From Sesamum alatum (lineage: Eukaryota > Streptophyta > Magnoliopsida > Lamiales > Pedaliaceae): a DNA stretch of 64,000 nucleotides. Below, piece after piece: positions 11,880 to 22,394 of the stretch; position 1 is the first letter of the stretch; each line of letters starts with the position of its first letter. Made by a program: the position numbers and the translations under genes. The notes beneath the pieces are model-generated. The model saw only the letters and a list, made by a program, of their open reading frames with translations, had not been told where the DNA came from and did no database searches. Location: positions 10,987,193-11,051,192 of the forward strand of contig JACGWO010000010.1 in the NCBI GenBank assembly GCA_034509735.1. The letters run 5' to 3'.

Positions 11880-12500
11880 GGCCAGCCGGGAAGGCTGGCC
11901 GCGCGCAGCCGAGCGCTGCCGGCAGGGCAGACGCGCGCAGGCATGGGAAGCCTGCGCGCGCGCGCGCTGCCGACCGCGCAGGGGCAGCGCGCAGCCGGGT
12001 TGGCTGCGCGCGGGCGTGCGCGCATGGAAACGCCTCCAGGCGCGCGCGCGGGCAGACAGAGGTGTCTGCGCGCGCGCGCCCGGCAGGCGCGCCCATGCGC
12101 GCGCGCGCGCAAGGCTGGCGGGCGGAGGAGCCCGCGCGCGGACGGGCACCAGGCGCGCCGCCAGGCGCGCGCGCACGCAGACGGAGGCGTCTGCGCGCGC
12201 GCGCCCGGCAGGCACGCCCAGTGCGCGTCTGCGCGCGCGCTCTGCGCACGACGCAGGGACGCGGCCGGTGGCCAGCAGGCCAGCGCGCGCGCACAGGCAA
12301 AGGAGCCTGCGCGCGCGTCGGCCTGCCGATGCGCCAGGCCGCGCAGACTGATGCCGGCCAGGCGCGCGCGCACACAGGCAGGGGCCTGCGCGCGCGCGCC
12401 CGGCAAGGCGGTGCCTGCGCGCGCGCAGAGGCGGCAGGCAGGGCCTGCTGCCCTGCGCGCCCGGCGGCCGACTGCTGCAGGCGGCGGCGGCCGGTGGCTC
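11880..12500. repeat. GC-rich leader block with degenerate CGCGCG units
   Basis: About 620 bp of very high GC. A degenerate unit of the form TCTGCGCGCGCGCGCCCGGC recurs near 12063, 12190 and 12388, with CAGGC-type linkers. Long alternating purine-pyrimidine runs are present. Overlapping Ala/Arg-rich frames on both strands are composition artefacts. The counterpart is half as long at 1378-1690 and shorter at 9525-9663. Confidence 0.85.
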
Positions 12501-13708
12501 CTTGGCTAGGGTTTTGAAACCCTAGTGTAATTTTATTTTTAAATTTATTTTCAGTTTTAATTTTGAATTAATTCTGAAAAATTCGTTTTTTGGGTTCAAT
12601 TTTTTCTAAATTCCTAAAGACATTATTTTAGGAGTAAAATAAATGGATTTGGAATCCCGGGGTTATTTTACTTAAAATAATGAGGAAAGGTTTTCCTAAA
12701 ACGAAAAATTTTACATTGCCAATATCTATATTTTATTTTCACACGTTACGCACATGTTCATTTATTTTCATCTTGGATTGATGTGATTGGAAATCATGTG
12801 TTGTTGGAATATTATGATTATGTGATTGGATCATGTAATTATGTGTGTTGGATGGAAATGGATGATCACGAGCCCTAGACCGAATGTATGGTTTAATTTA
12901 CTGTTGGGCCTGTGTGCCTCTTTAACTGCTTTCTCCTTCTCTCTTTCTAGTGCCTTGGAATAATAAGGCTTTCTACCTCCCTCCTTATGTACTCCCCCCG
13001 GGGTTTCGCTGGGGTTTCTAATTTTTTATATGTAATGAGAGTAGACTAGGAGTGAGGTTTCCATTTTTGTAATTGGTGGAGAAGAAGGAAGGACCACATG
13101 GAGAGCCCAGACCGGAGGTCCCTTGGCGTTTTCCATGAAGTGAAGAAAGAGAAAAAAGAGACCAAGGCCCATCAGAATGATGATTGGGTTACTATTATTG
13201 TAATAGTATAGGACCAACCCTAGATTGACCATAGATCCACTGCGGGCTCAGTGGATCGCATAGGATTCGGGCTTGTGATCATCCAACAGGGGCGTGCTAG
13301 GCTTTAATTTTGCATGTGGTTATTGTGATGGATGAATGGGTTTTATTTATCATGTATAACTGCTATGGATGAATTTCATTTATGCATTTTTGGATGAATG
13401 TATGGATATAGTATGAGATCTCGGTCATTATTACTCTCACATTGGTTGGACCAATGTTGAAATATTAGACCCTAGATAAAGTGGACATGAACTCTAGGAG
13501 TTTGTCCATGCCTTCCAATCCGTGGCATAGTGAGGAAGCTGTTTTAGGTCAATAGCGTGGTCTCACGAGTCGTGGCACGTTATTGTACTTAAAAGAAGCT
13601 GCACTATGTCATGAACGAAAAATGGGCTGCTGCTACCTGTCTCACGAGTCGTGGGGGTACTAGTGGGTCCATGGCTCGGTCGATTGGGTCGGGTCTAACG
13701 CCTAATTA

Positions 13709-13740
13709 GCATGATTCGCTTGGAGTCCTCGGGATCATGC
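13709..13740 (+). other. Conserved leader hairpin
   Basis: Arms GCATGAT (13709-13715) and ATCATGC (13734-13740) enclose a loop containing TTGGAGTCC. Element B has the same hairpin at 21239-21268 with arms CATGGTTC and GAACCATG. One A-T pair there is replaced by G-C on both sides, which suggests selection for RNA pairing. Confidence 0.5.
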
Positions 13741-14031
13741 AAAAGGGTGAGGCAATAATCTTGGGAATCTCGTGGAACGAGAATGGTATGGAATACCTCC
13801 CACAGGATCTTTTCCATGCGAATCGTAAAAGCGGGGTATGGGAAAAATCGCTGTGGATCCCAAGCCCACTAGGAAAGGATTTCCCGAAAACTACGTTTGA
13901 GAGTACCGTGTTTTCGTATAAATAGTGGGAGGATTAAATGACTAAAGACCAAGCATTTAATTATTTTTTATCAAACCACCGTCTTTACTTTCTGCTGATC
14001 GCGCGTTGTTTTTCAACATGTAGATTTTAAA

Positions 14032-14910
14032 ATGTCTAAGAACCCACTTTCAACCATTCTTGAGACAAACAAATTTAATGGAACCAACTACAACGACTGG
14101 TTGCGCAATCTCAGGATAGTCCTGGATTATGAGAACCAAGGCTACGTCATGGACGAGCCTCTCCCTAGGACCTTACCGGAAGGATCCACGCCAGAGGAAC
14201 GTGAGACGTTCGAGACTTGGCATAAGGATAACCGGAAGGTTCGTAGCATCATACTTGCTTCGATGACCAATGAGATTCAGAAGCAATATGAAAGGCTAGA
14301 CGATGTCCCTTCCATAATGGCTCGCCTTAAGGATTGCTATGCAGTCCCGGACCGGCATACTAGGTATGTCGCGACCAAGGCGTTCTTTGGAACTAAAATG
14401 ACAGAAGGATCCTCTGTACAAGAACATGGGGTTAAAATGCTTACCCTAGTGGAAAAGCTCGAGGACCTAAAGGCAGGTCTCGATAACGAAACGTACATAG
14501 ATGTGATCCTTCAGTCACTCCCACCCTCCTTTGATCAATTTATTGTCAACTACAACATGAATGCACTTGAGAAGGGTATTCATGAGTTGATCAATATGTT
14601 GGTGCAATACGAGGCAACGACTAAGAAGTCCACGCCTTCGGTATTGTTTGGAGGTGCTTCTACTTCCAAGACGAAAGGCAAGGGCGCCGGACGTTGGAAA
14701 AGGAAGAAAGGGAAGGGAAAGGCAGTTATAGCAGCTACGAACACTCAGAGTGTTCCCATTGCCAAAGAGGGGAAAGGCAAAGGAAAGGGAAAGGTTGTCT
14801 CCAAGCAACAGTCGAAGGCATATGACATATGTATCAACTGCCGTGAGAAAGGGCATTGGAAGAGAGAGTGCCCCAAAACTCTTCTCAAACCAAGGTATAT
14901 TTGTGATTGA
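14032..14910 (+). CDS. gag: Copia Gag of element A, open through the zinc knuckle
   Basis: This 292-residue frame starts MSKNPLSTILETNKFNGTNY. Residues about 10-190 form the copia Gag (UBN2-like) region, with the typical NDWLRNLRIVLDYENQGYV stretch. A Lys-rich linker follows at about 215-260, and near residue 270 there is a CCHC knuckle CINCREKGHWKREC (CX2CX4HX4C), complete in all four ligands. Gag builds the virus-like particle and binds the element RNA. The start is chosen because element B begins with the same MSKNPL residues. In B the sequence after the knuckle stays in frame with protease; here a one-base difference just after the knuckle puts a stop at 14908-14910, so Gag is cut off from Pol. 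Confidence 0.88.
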   Translation: MSKNPLSTILETNKFNGTNYNDWLRNLRIVLDYENQGYVMDEPLPRTLPEGSTPEERETFETWHKDNRKVRSIILASMTNEIQKQYERLDDVPSIMARLKDCYAVPDRHTRYVATKAFFGTKMTEGSSVQEHGVKMLTLVEKLEDLKAGLDNETYIDVILQSLPPSFDQFIVNYNMNALEKGIHELINMLVQYEATTKKSTPSVLFGGASTSKTKGKGAGRWKRKKGKGKAVIAATNTQSVPIAKEGKGKGKGKVVSKQQSKAYDICINCREKGHWKRECPKTLLKPRYICD

Positions 14911-15262
14911 GGTTAACATGGTCACTAAATTCTGCCTCTTGGGTATTGGATACCGGCTGTGGAGCTCACATTTGCAATGATCTGCAGGTGTTGAAAAGAA
15001 GCAGAAAACTAAGTAGCGGGACATGATCCTGAAGCTCGGAAATGGCAAGGCCATCTCGGCAGAAGCAGTAGGGTCCGCCACTTTAGTTATTAGTGATACC
15101 ATTAGCATAGAATTAGAGCAAGTTTATTTTGTACCCAGTATGATTAAAAACATCATTTCCATTCCATTGTTAGACAATAATGGTTATGAGTTTAAAATCA
15201 ATAAAAATTGCTTTTATTTGATGAGGTGTGGAATTGCTCATTCTACTTGGTACATTACATAA
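14911..15262 (+). pseudogene. Copia protease region of element A, frameshifted
   Basis: The aspartic protease that would cleave the Gag-Pol polyprotein is recognisable in pieces. WVLDTGCGAHIC, with the catalytic DTG, is read from about 14940. It is one frame away from the preceding IEVNMVT segment and from the following MILKLGNGKAIS segment (15023-15262), so at least two frame changes fall in 350 bp. The corresponding stretch of element B (22413-22808) is a single open frame, which fixes where the indels lie. Confidence 0.8.
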
Positions 15263-16082
15263 TGGGCTCTATATCTTGCAACAAACGAATTTCGTTCTTA
15301 ACGCTCAACACAAACGGAAATTAGATAATAACGGGAACGCACGTCTGTGGCACGCTAGGCTAGGTCACATATCCCAAGATAGGATGAAAAGGTTGGTAGA
15401 CTCAAAGAACCTAGAGGTTGGGGACTTGAGTAATCTACCAACTTGTGAATCTTGTCTAAGAGGGAAAATGACCAAGAAGCCCTTTGTAGGACAAAGCAGG
15501 CTTGCCACAGGTCTGTTGGACTTGGTCCATACAGACGTGTGTGGACCACTAAGGACGCAGGCCCGAGGTGGGTTCTCCTACTTCATAACCTTCACCGATG
15601 ATCATTCACGGTATGGTTATGTTTACCTGATGAGGTACAAGTCTGAAGCTCTTGAGAGGTTTAAAGAATTCAGACTTGAAGTGGAGAATCAAACCAACTG
15701 CAAAATTAAAGTCCTACGGTCAGACCGAGGCGGTGAATACCTTAGTGCCGAATTCCTAGATTATCTAAAGGAACATGGTATAATATCAGAATGGACACCT
15801 CCCGGAACACCACAGTTAAATGGCGTCTCTGAAAGGAGGAACCGAACCCTGTTGGACATGATTCGTTCCATGATGAGTTTTACCAAATTGCCCCTATCGT
15901 TTTGGGGTTATGCATTAGAAACGGCAGCCAAGTTATTGAATTTGGCGCCTACTAGTGTAGTGACCCAAACGCCATATGAGATATGGCACGGCAAGCCTGC
16001 ATCCTACAACTACTTGAAAGTGTGGGGTAGCCCCGCATACGTCAAGAGGTTAGTGGGAGATAAGCTAGAATCCAGGTCTTAG
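15228..16082 (+). CDS. Copia integrase of element A (GAG-pre-integrase and core)
   Basis: This 284-residue open segment lacks a start of its own; it is an internal part of Pol. Near residues 42-80 is the zinc-binding pre-integrase motif: WHARLGHIS supplies the histidine pair and CESC the cysteine pair. The core catalytic triad is visible: D in HTDVCGP, D in RSDRGGEY and E in GVSERRNRT, a D,D-35-E arrangement. It joins element cDNA to host DNA. The segment ends in LESRS followed by an in-frame TAG at a one-base frame change; its C-terminal continuation resumes in another frame at about 16087. The domain itself looks catalytically complete. Confidence 0.88.
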   Translation: MELLILLGTLHNGLYILQQTNFVLNAQHKRKLDNNGNARLWHARLGHISQDRMKRLVDSKNLEVGDLSNLPTCESCLRGKMTKKPFVGQSRLATGLLDLVHTDVCGPLRTQARGGFSYFITFTDDHSRYGYVYLMRYKSEALERFKEFRLEVENQTNCKIKVLRSDRGGEYLSAEFLDYLKEHGIISEWTPPGTPQLNGVSERRNRTLLDMIRSMMSFTKLPLSFWGYALETAAKLLNLAPTSVVTQTPYEIWHGKPASYNYLKVWGSPAYVKRLVGDKLESRS

Positions 16083-17400
16083 CCTATGCAGGTTCGTTGG
16101 ATACCCTAAAGAAACTGCGGGTTATTACTTTTATGACCCTTTGGAACAAAAGGTATTTGTTTCAAGGAATGCAGTATTCTTGGAGCAAGGCTTCCGGAGG
16201 ATATCCAACCTGATGAGCTGATCCTTGAGGAATCAAGTGATGGAACTCAGTCATCAGAAACAGTCGCGGAAACCTCACCTAGAGGATTCAGGATAGACAC
16301 TAGGAGGACTGACCTACCTAGAGAAGTCCAACATGCTAGGCATGAAGGACAACCTCAAGGCAGGCCAGCCCCGGCCCCTGAACCGCCGGCTCCGATACAG
16401 TCAGCGCCCACAGTTACCACTAACGTTCCCGTTCTCCGAAGGTCCACTAGAGAATCCAGACCTCCAGTGAGATATGGATTTCTAGGTGCGACCGATCTTC
16501 TGGATAACGATCCTAAGACATACGGGGAAGCGATGTCAGACATCGACTCTGGGAAATGGCTTGAGGCCATGAAAACCGAAATGGACTCCATGAGCGAGAA
16601 CCAAGTTTGGAGACTTGTAGATCCACCGAAAGGTGTTAAGCCAGTGGGCTGTAAGTGGGTCTACAAGCGCAAACTCGGCGTTGATGGAGAGGTCACTACC
16701 TTCAAGGCTAGGCTTGTAGCTAAGGGATACACTCAACGACCGGGGTCGATTTTGAGGATACCTACTCGCCAGTAGCCATGGCTAAATCCATTCGGATCCT
16801 GCTTGCCATAGCAGCATGGTATGACTATGAAATATGGCAGATGGACGTGAAAACGGCCTTCCTCAACGGCTTCGTTGAAGAAGAGATCTATATGGATCAG
16901 CCGGAGGGTTTCACGGTCGCTGGAGAAGAACAGAAAGTCTGTCGTCTCCAGAAGTCCATCTATGGCCTCAAACAAGCTTCCCGGAGTTGGAACATTCGAT
17001 TTGATGAGGTAATACGGGGTTATGACTTCATCAAAAAACGAATCCGACCCTTGTGTATACAAGAAGGTCAGTGGGAGCTCCATAGTGTTCCTAGTGCTTT
17101 ACGTGGATGACATTCTGCTCATTGGAAATGACGTCAGAATGTTAGGAAACACGAAAGCATGGCTGTCAGCCAAGTTTTCCATGAAGGACTTGGGTGAAGC
17201 ATCCTACATCCTAGGCATCCAGATTGTCAGGGACAGATCTAAAAGGATGTTAGGGCTCACCCAAAACTCGTATATGGAGAAAGTCCTAAAGAGATATCGA
17301 ATGGACAACTCCAAATGAGGGTTCCTTCCTATGAGGCATGGGATCAAGTTGTCCAAGAAACAGTCCCCGCAGACTGATGAGAACTTGAAAAGATGAAAGT
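16083..17400 (+). pseudogene. Copia reverse transcriptase of element A, in several frames
   Basis: A linker from integrase (16087-16460) leads into RT. WLEAMKTEMDSM and CKWVYKRK are read at 16467-16740, then DVKTAFLNGF and KSIYGLKQASRSW at 16778-17030, then the catalytic LYVDDILLIGND at 17022-17318. Frame changes fall near 16740 (one C fewer than element B in the acccggggtc run), near 17035 (one extra A in a run) and near 17318. All are single-base differences in homopolymers. The amino acid motifs are otherwise intact, including the YVDD catalytic pair. Confidence 0.85.
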
Positions 17401-18085
17401 CATCCCTATGCTTCTGCCGTAGGTAGCATCCAATATGCGGTCCACTGCACCAGGCCTGACATTGCATACGCTTTGAGCGTGACTAGCAGATATCAGTCCT
17501 GTGCAGGAGAGGCACATTGGAATGCAGTTAAGGGCATCCTTAAGTACCTAAGGAGGACTAAGGAAATGTTCTTAGTCTATGGCAATGGAAAACTAATTCT
17601 GGAAGGCTTTAGCGACGCCAGCTTCCAGTCTGATGACGATGATGCCAAGTCTCAATCGGGGTATGTATTCAAGCTCAACGGAGGAGTAGTGGCTTGGAAA
17701 AGTTCCAAGCAAGCAACCACTGCTGACTCCACCACTGAGGCTGAATACATAGCAGCTTCAGAAGCTGCCAAGGAAGCGGTTTGGATGAGAAAACTACATC
17801 CAAGAGTTGGGTGTGGTGCCTAGCATCGCCGAGCCCGTTGTCATCTTCTGTGATAACAACGGTGCAATAGCGCAAGCGAAGGAACCGAGATCTCACCACC
17901 GTTCCAAACACATTCTTAGACGCTACCATCTTCTTAGAGAAATGGTAGGAAGAGGTGACGTTCGGATGGACCGAGTCAACTCAGCAGACAACACAGCAGA
18001 CCCGCTGACAAAGCCTATGTCGCAAAGTGCTCATACGCAACATCTTGAGAAGATGGGATTAGGCATATGGGTGATTGGCTTTTAA
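17401..18085 (+). pseudogene. Copia RNase H region of element A, two frames
   Basis: The RNase H domain, which removes the RNA strand after reverse transcription, is read in two overlapping frames, 17473-17823 and 17807-18085. Recognisable copia motifs are SRYQSCAGEAHW, LEGFSDASFQSD, SQSGYVFKLNGG, STTEAEYIAASEA and ADPLTKPMSQ. A one-base change near 17790 shifts the frame; element B reads straight through at 24734-25345. It ends just before the polypurine tract. Confidence 0.85.
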
Positions 18086-18090
18086 AGGTC

Positions 18091-18100
18091 AAGTGGGAGA
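18091..18100 (+). other. Polypurine tract of element A
   Basis: AAGTGGGAGA lies directly before the 3' LTR, the position where plus-strand DNA synthesis is primed. The same tract precedes the LTR in element B (25349-25358) and, inverted, in element D (38540-38549). Confidence 0.9.
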
Positions 18101-18101
18101 T

Positions 18102-20097
18102 TGTTAGAATAGGTGACCATGTAAGCCAATTTTGGCGGGTATATGTAACCTATGTCTAGACAATTGTAAGTGTTTTTGATAAATCATTAATGAATAAAGA
18201 AGTGAATTTTCATTTGGCATTACTTTGTTTGTGTTCACTTGCACCTATTTTTCCATATCTGTTCACTACGCAAACAGAGCCCACGGACTGAGATTCGATT
18301 TCGGGGACTGGGACTACGCTTGGAGGTAGGTCCATGGAATCAGTCTTCCCGAATCAGTCCGGAAATCTCCAAGTCAAGGAATCCGAAAATGGGTACCGGG
18401 ATTCCATTTGAGACTTGCACTAAGCATCTGCTGTCGTGTTTCATCGACGGGTGACGAGGATCGTCTAAGCAGTGTTAGTGGGTTAGCCTGCTAGGATGCA
18501 GCTGACTGAGGTGACTCGTGGGAACCGTCTTACGGAGGACCTTGAGTATGGTCTGCAAGGTATGACGAGTATTCCCGGTTCCAACGGTACAGGTCAAGTC
18601 CTTTGACTTGAGGAATTACTGAGTTTACCTGTACATCAGAACTGTATCTTAGATATGGTGAGAGATTGCAAGAATTCTCTTTGGTAGTCATAAGCCATGT
18701 CTAGTGCAGTCCTGGTGTGCAAAGTGACAGTAGTTTCCAAGAAAGGATCTGTCTCCTGTCAATAGGTTTTGACAGTTGAGTCTCATGTATGCTCTAGGTC
18801 TTGTCCCTAAAACTGTGGCCACAGTGACTGAACAGAAGGGAAGGTTTCCCTTGCGGCGTTTAGTGAGGACAGATCGACACTTAGGTCCAAGATGGGTACC
18901 TGCGTTATCCGTGCCCTAGACACTAAGTGATGAGACCGAAGACAGAAGGACAAGCGTACTGTTAGAGCCTAAATGTTCATCCCTGAATATTTCACCTAGT
19001 CTCTAGTGCCATGGACCGTTGCTAGATGGCCACCCATGGTAACGGACGGATTCTAGGAATCCGACCAAGTCTAGCTGAATGGTGAACCTAAAGAGTCACA
19101 CACTATCCACACACAATTAAATATTTAATTTGGAATTAAATATTGGAGTGAAGGAATGATTAAATTAGATTTAATCGGGACCTTTATTTTTCTTGGAGAA
19201 ATAATTCTTTCTATTTGATAGAAGGAATTAAATTGATAAATTGGATTTATCAAAGGGATTTATTTAATGGGCTCAAATAATATTTATATTTATTTTAGCC
19301 TCTTGGAAATATTTAAATAGGTTTTAAATATTTCCATTAAATTAAATTAAATCAACGGTTGAGATTAATGGGAGAGATGAATGGCTAGGATCGTTTTGAC
19401 TAGGTCAAAACATTAGTTTGACTAGGACTTTGACTAGGTCAAAATCCTAATCAAATTAGAGTTCTTAAAAGAGGAGTTTAAAGAGGATTAAACTCCTCTT
19501 CTATATAAACCCCTAGCATCCTACAATTTACATGATGATGAAACTCCAACACACACACACAACACACACACACGGTTTCTCTCTCTCTCCCATCTCTCTC
19601 GTCCGCCCTCTCTCTCTCTCTCAAGAAAATAGTTTTCTTGATTCTTTTGTTCTTGGAACATTAGAATCTTGATGAATCAATACCATTAATTGATAATGTG
19701 TTATTGATTCATCCACTCCAAAATTATACACTTGTTCGTTGCTAGCACGACGTGCAAGATACGTGGGTGGATCGTGTGTCACGAATTAGAGGGTCTCAAA
19801 GACGGGATCTTGGTGCAAAACGGGGAACAACGCGTGTAGCCGTTGAAGACGAAAACGACAACGGGTAGGTCTCGTTTTAAATTTTCGTCCCTCTTTAATT
19901 TTCAACCCTATGGCCTCCATGATTTATTTTTATGTTATACGTTCATGAGATACACCGAATGCCCGGGAAAATTTCAAAGGCACACCCTTTGAAACGTGTT
20001 TTTTAATTTAAAAGCATGTTTAAATTCCGTTTTAATTTTTAATTATACCGCGCTTCCGCATTCGCGCTTTTCCCGGGACGATCCACATAATCTTTCA
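18102..20097 (+). repeat. 3' LTR of element A (family A)
   Basis: This LTR is 1996 bp and nearly identical to 9664-11658. Differences seen by eye include one extra T in the tttt run near 18175, one C fewer near 18382, and single substitutions near 18670, 18873, 19274 and 19380. The W-box cluster and TATA box (19502-19509) are conserved. Confidence 0.95.
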
Positions 20098-20102
20098 CGC
20101 GG

Positions 20103-21548
20103 GTGGCCGGCCGGCACAACGGCTGCGCCGTTTTGTACCATTTTTCAACTTTTTTCGGAAAAATTTGATTTTCTGTATTTTCTGCACAATATTCTGAAAA
20201 TATGTTAATTTTGCATTTTTTGATTTTGGAATAATTGAATTATTCCTTGAATTAAAATTGCTTAATTAATTTGGGATTAATACATGCATTGGATGTATTG
20301 TTTAAAATGTCCATTAAATTTGAAATTTGAATTTTGCATATTATTTGTATGTTTATGCTTTTGTGATGTTGGACATCACTTGGGTATTTGGAATATCCAT
20401 TGGTTATTTATGCATGATTATTTGGAATAATTGTGTTATGTGAGTTGATGGAATCAACATGGGATGATCACAAGAGCCCTAGACCTTATGTATGGATGAA
20501 TGTATGATCATTTATTTTCTGTTGGGTGGGGCCTGCGTGCCTCTTGTTTTTGGGACTATCGTCTCCCGTATTTTCAGCCTCATGATGTTAAGGCTTGTTT
20601 TCTTTATTACCAATGTATTACTTTCAGTTGTAATGAGAGTAGATAGGATTGGTGAGGTTTTAATTTTAACAAGCAATTGGAGTCGGAGACCCCAAGGAGA
20701 AGCATCAAGGCGTGAAACAAGAAGCACTTCAAGGCCCATTGGAATGACAATGGGTATATTATTATTGTAATAATTTAGGACCACCCTAGACAGACCATAG
20801 ACTCACTGCGGCTCAGTGGGTCGCATAGGTTAGGCTTGTGATCATCCTAACAGGGGTATGGTATGTTTTTGCATGCGGTGTATTTATTTATCGCTTTAAA
20901 TATTGGATATTTATGCATGCTAAAACACCATAATGTGATGAGGTCTCGGTCACACTCAAACTCTCATTTGGTTGGACCAAATTAAATATTGGGCCCAGAA
21001 CGGACTTGGATCAAAATGGTATTTTGATCTGTCTGAGCCTTCCATCCACGACAATGTCGTGAGGAAGCAACCACTACCCAAGTGTGGTCTCACGAGTCGT
21101 GGCACACTTGGACTAGAGGAAAGCTGCACCATTGTTGTGAACAAAAAGACTGCACTCGCTGTTTTCCTGTCTCACGAGTCGTGGGAGGCGACAGTTTGAG
21201 GCATGATTTGGTTGATGGGTCGGGCCAACACTGAGTAACATGGTTCACTTGGAGTCCTCGGAACCATGCGAATAGGTGAGGCAAAATATCTTGGAATCTC
21301 ATTGGATGAGAATGATATTAGATATCTTCCACGAGGTCTTCTTCATGTGAATCGTAAAAGTGGGGCATGGAGATTACGCTTGTGGATCCCAAGCCCACTA
21401 GGAAATGGTTTCCCGAAATACCGCTTGAGAGTGGCAGACTTTCGTATAAATAGTGGGAGGGTTAAAGACTAAAAGACCAAGTCTTCAACTTGAACAATAA
21501 TATTACCATCATCTGCTAATTTCTACTTTACATTTTCATAATGTAGAT
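20103..21548 (+). other. Element B leader, second part
   Basis: This is leader downstream of the element A insertion, with no believable reading frame. It contains the twin motif TCTCACGAGTCGTGG at 21088-21102 and 21170-21184 and the hairpin at 21239-21268. It ends at the gag start. 1.4 kb of it aligns in reverse with 49700-51130 of element D. Confidence 0.75.
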
Positions 21549-22394
21549 ATGTCTAAGAACCCATTAACCATGATTCTCGAGACTAACAAATTCAACGGAA
21601 CGAACTACTCGGACTGGTTGAGAAACCTGAGGATTGTCCTCGATTTCGAGAACCAAGGCTACGTCTTGGACGAGCCGCCGCCGAGCGAATTACCGAAGGG
21701 GTCCACGCCTAAAGAACGTTTGACGTTCGAGAAGTGCCATGAGGACAACCGGAAAGTACACAGTATCATACTGGCTTCGATGTCTAACGACATCCAGAAG
21801 CAGTATGAAAGGCTGGACAACGTCTCCGCCATAATGCTCCGCGTGAACGAGGTTTATGCGGTTCCGGATAGGCATATTAGATATGCCACCACAAAAGCAT
21901 TCTTTGGCACCAAGCTTGCTGAAAGAGCATCTGTACAAAGTCATGGGGTCAAGATACTCTCCCTAGTGGAGAAACTCGAGGACCTTAAAGTTGGGCTTAA
22001 CAATGACACGTACATTGACGTGATCCTCCAGTCGCTTCCTCCATCCTATGACCCGTTTGTTGTAAACTACAACATGAACGGACTTGAGAAGTCTATTCAT
22101 GAGTTGATCAACATACTGGTCCAATACGAGGCAACGACCCACAAGTTGGCGCCGGCGGTATTGATAAGAGAGGCTTCGACCTCCAAGGCGAATGGCAAGA
22201 GGGCCGGACGCTAGAAGAGGAAGAAGGGCAAAAGGAAGACGGTTGCGGCCCCTACTCGCGCTCCGGGCATCCCTGTTGCTCCGGTTGGACCGAGCAAAAG
22301 GAAAGGGAAGGCCCATAGTTCTCAGCGGTCCAAGGCAAATGATGTCTGGATGCATTGCCAAGGGAAAGGGCATTGGAAGAGGGAGTGCCCATAA
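21549..22394 (+). pseudogene. gag: Copia Gag of element B, with two in-frame stops
   Basis: The frame opens MSKNPLTMILETNKFNGTNYS and reads as copia Gag for 221 residues to a TAG at 22212-22214, where element A has TGG. The same frame continues through the Lys-rich linker to the knuckle at about 22340-22390. There the first cysteine is replaced by tryptophan (VWMHCQGKGHWKREC). A TAA follows at 22392-22394. Premature stops plus a broken zinc ligand indicate decay under no selection. Confidence 0.88.

Larger units (their letters stand above)
11672..14031 (+). other. Long untranslated leader of element A
   Basis: The leader is 2.36 kb between the primer site and the gag start. It holds the GC-rich block (11880-12500), the twin motif TCTCACGAGTCGTGG (13561-13575 and 13640-13654) and a hairpin (13709-13740). 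I found no believable reading frame in it; short frames such as 13737-13925 are not supported by the sister copies. A leader of this length before gag suggests RNA-level functions such as packaging or dimerisation, but this is inference. Confidence 0.7.
9664..20097 (+). mobile_element. Ty1/copia element A, complete and recent
   Basis: This 10434-bp element is flanked by the perfect duplication CGCGG (9659-9663 and 20098-20102). It has two LTRs of 1995 and 1996 bp, a primer site, a 2.4 kb leader, gag, protease, integrase, reverse transcriptase, RNase H and a polypurine tract. By eye the LTRs differ at about seven places, roughly four substitutions and three one-base homopolymer length differences, which points to a very recent insertion. 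The coding region nevertheless changes frame at least eight times, so the copy as read cannot encode a full polyprotein. Confidence 0.95.

Noticed and set aside
11787..12517. Several overlapping 140-190 codon frames on both strands
   Set aside because: They come from the CGCG-rich block: Ala/Arg/Pro-rich, open in all frames, no start or domain support, and not kept in length between copies.
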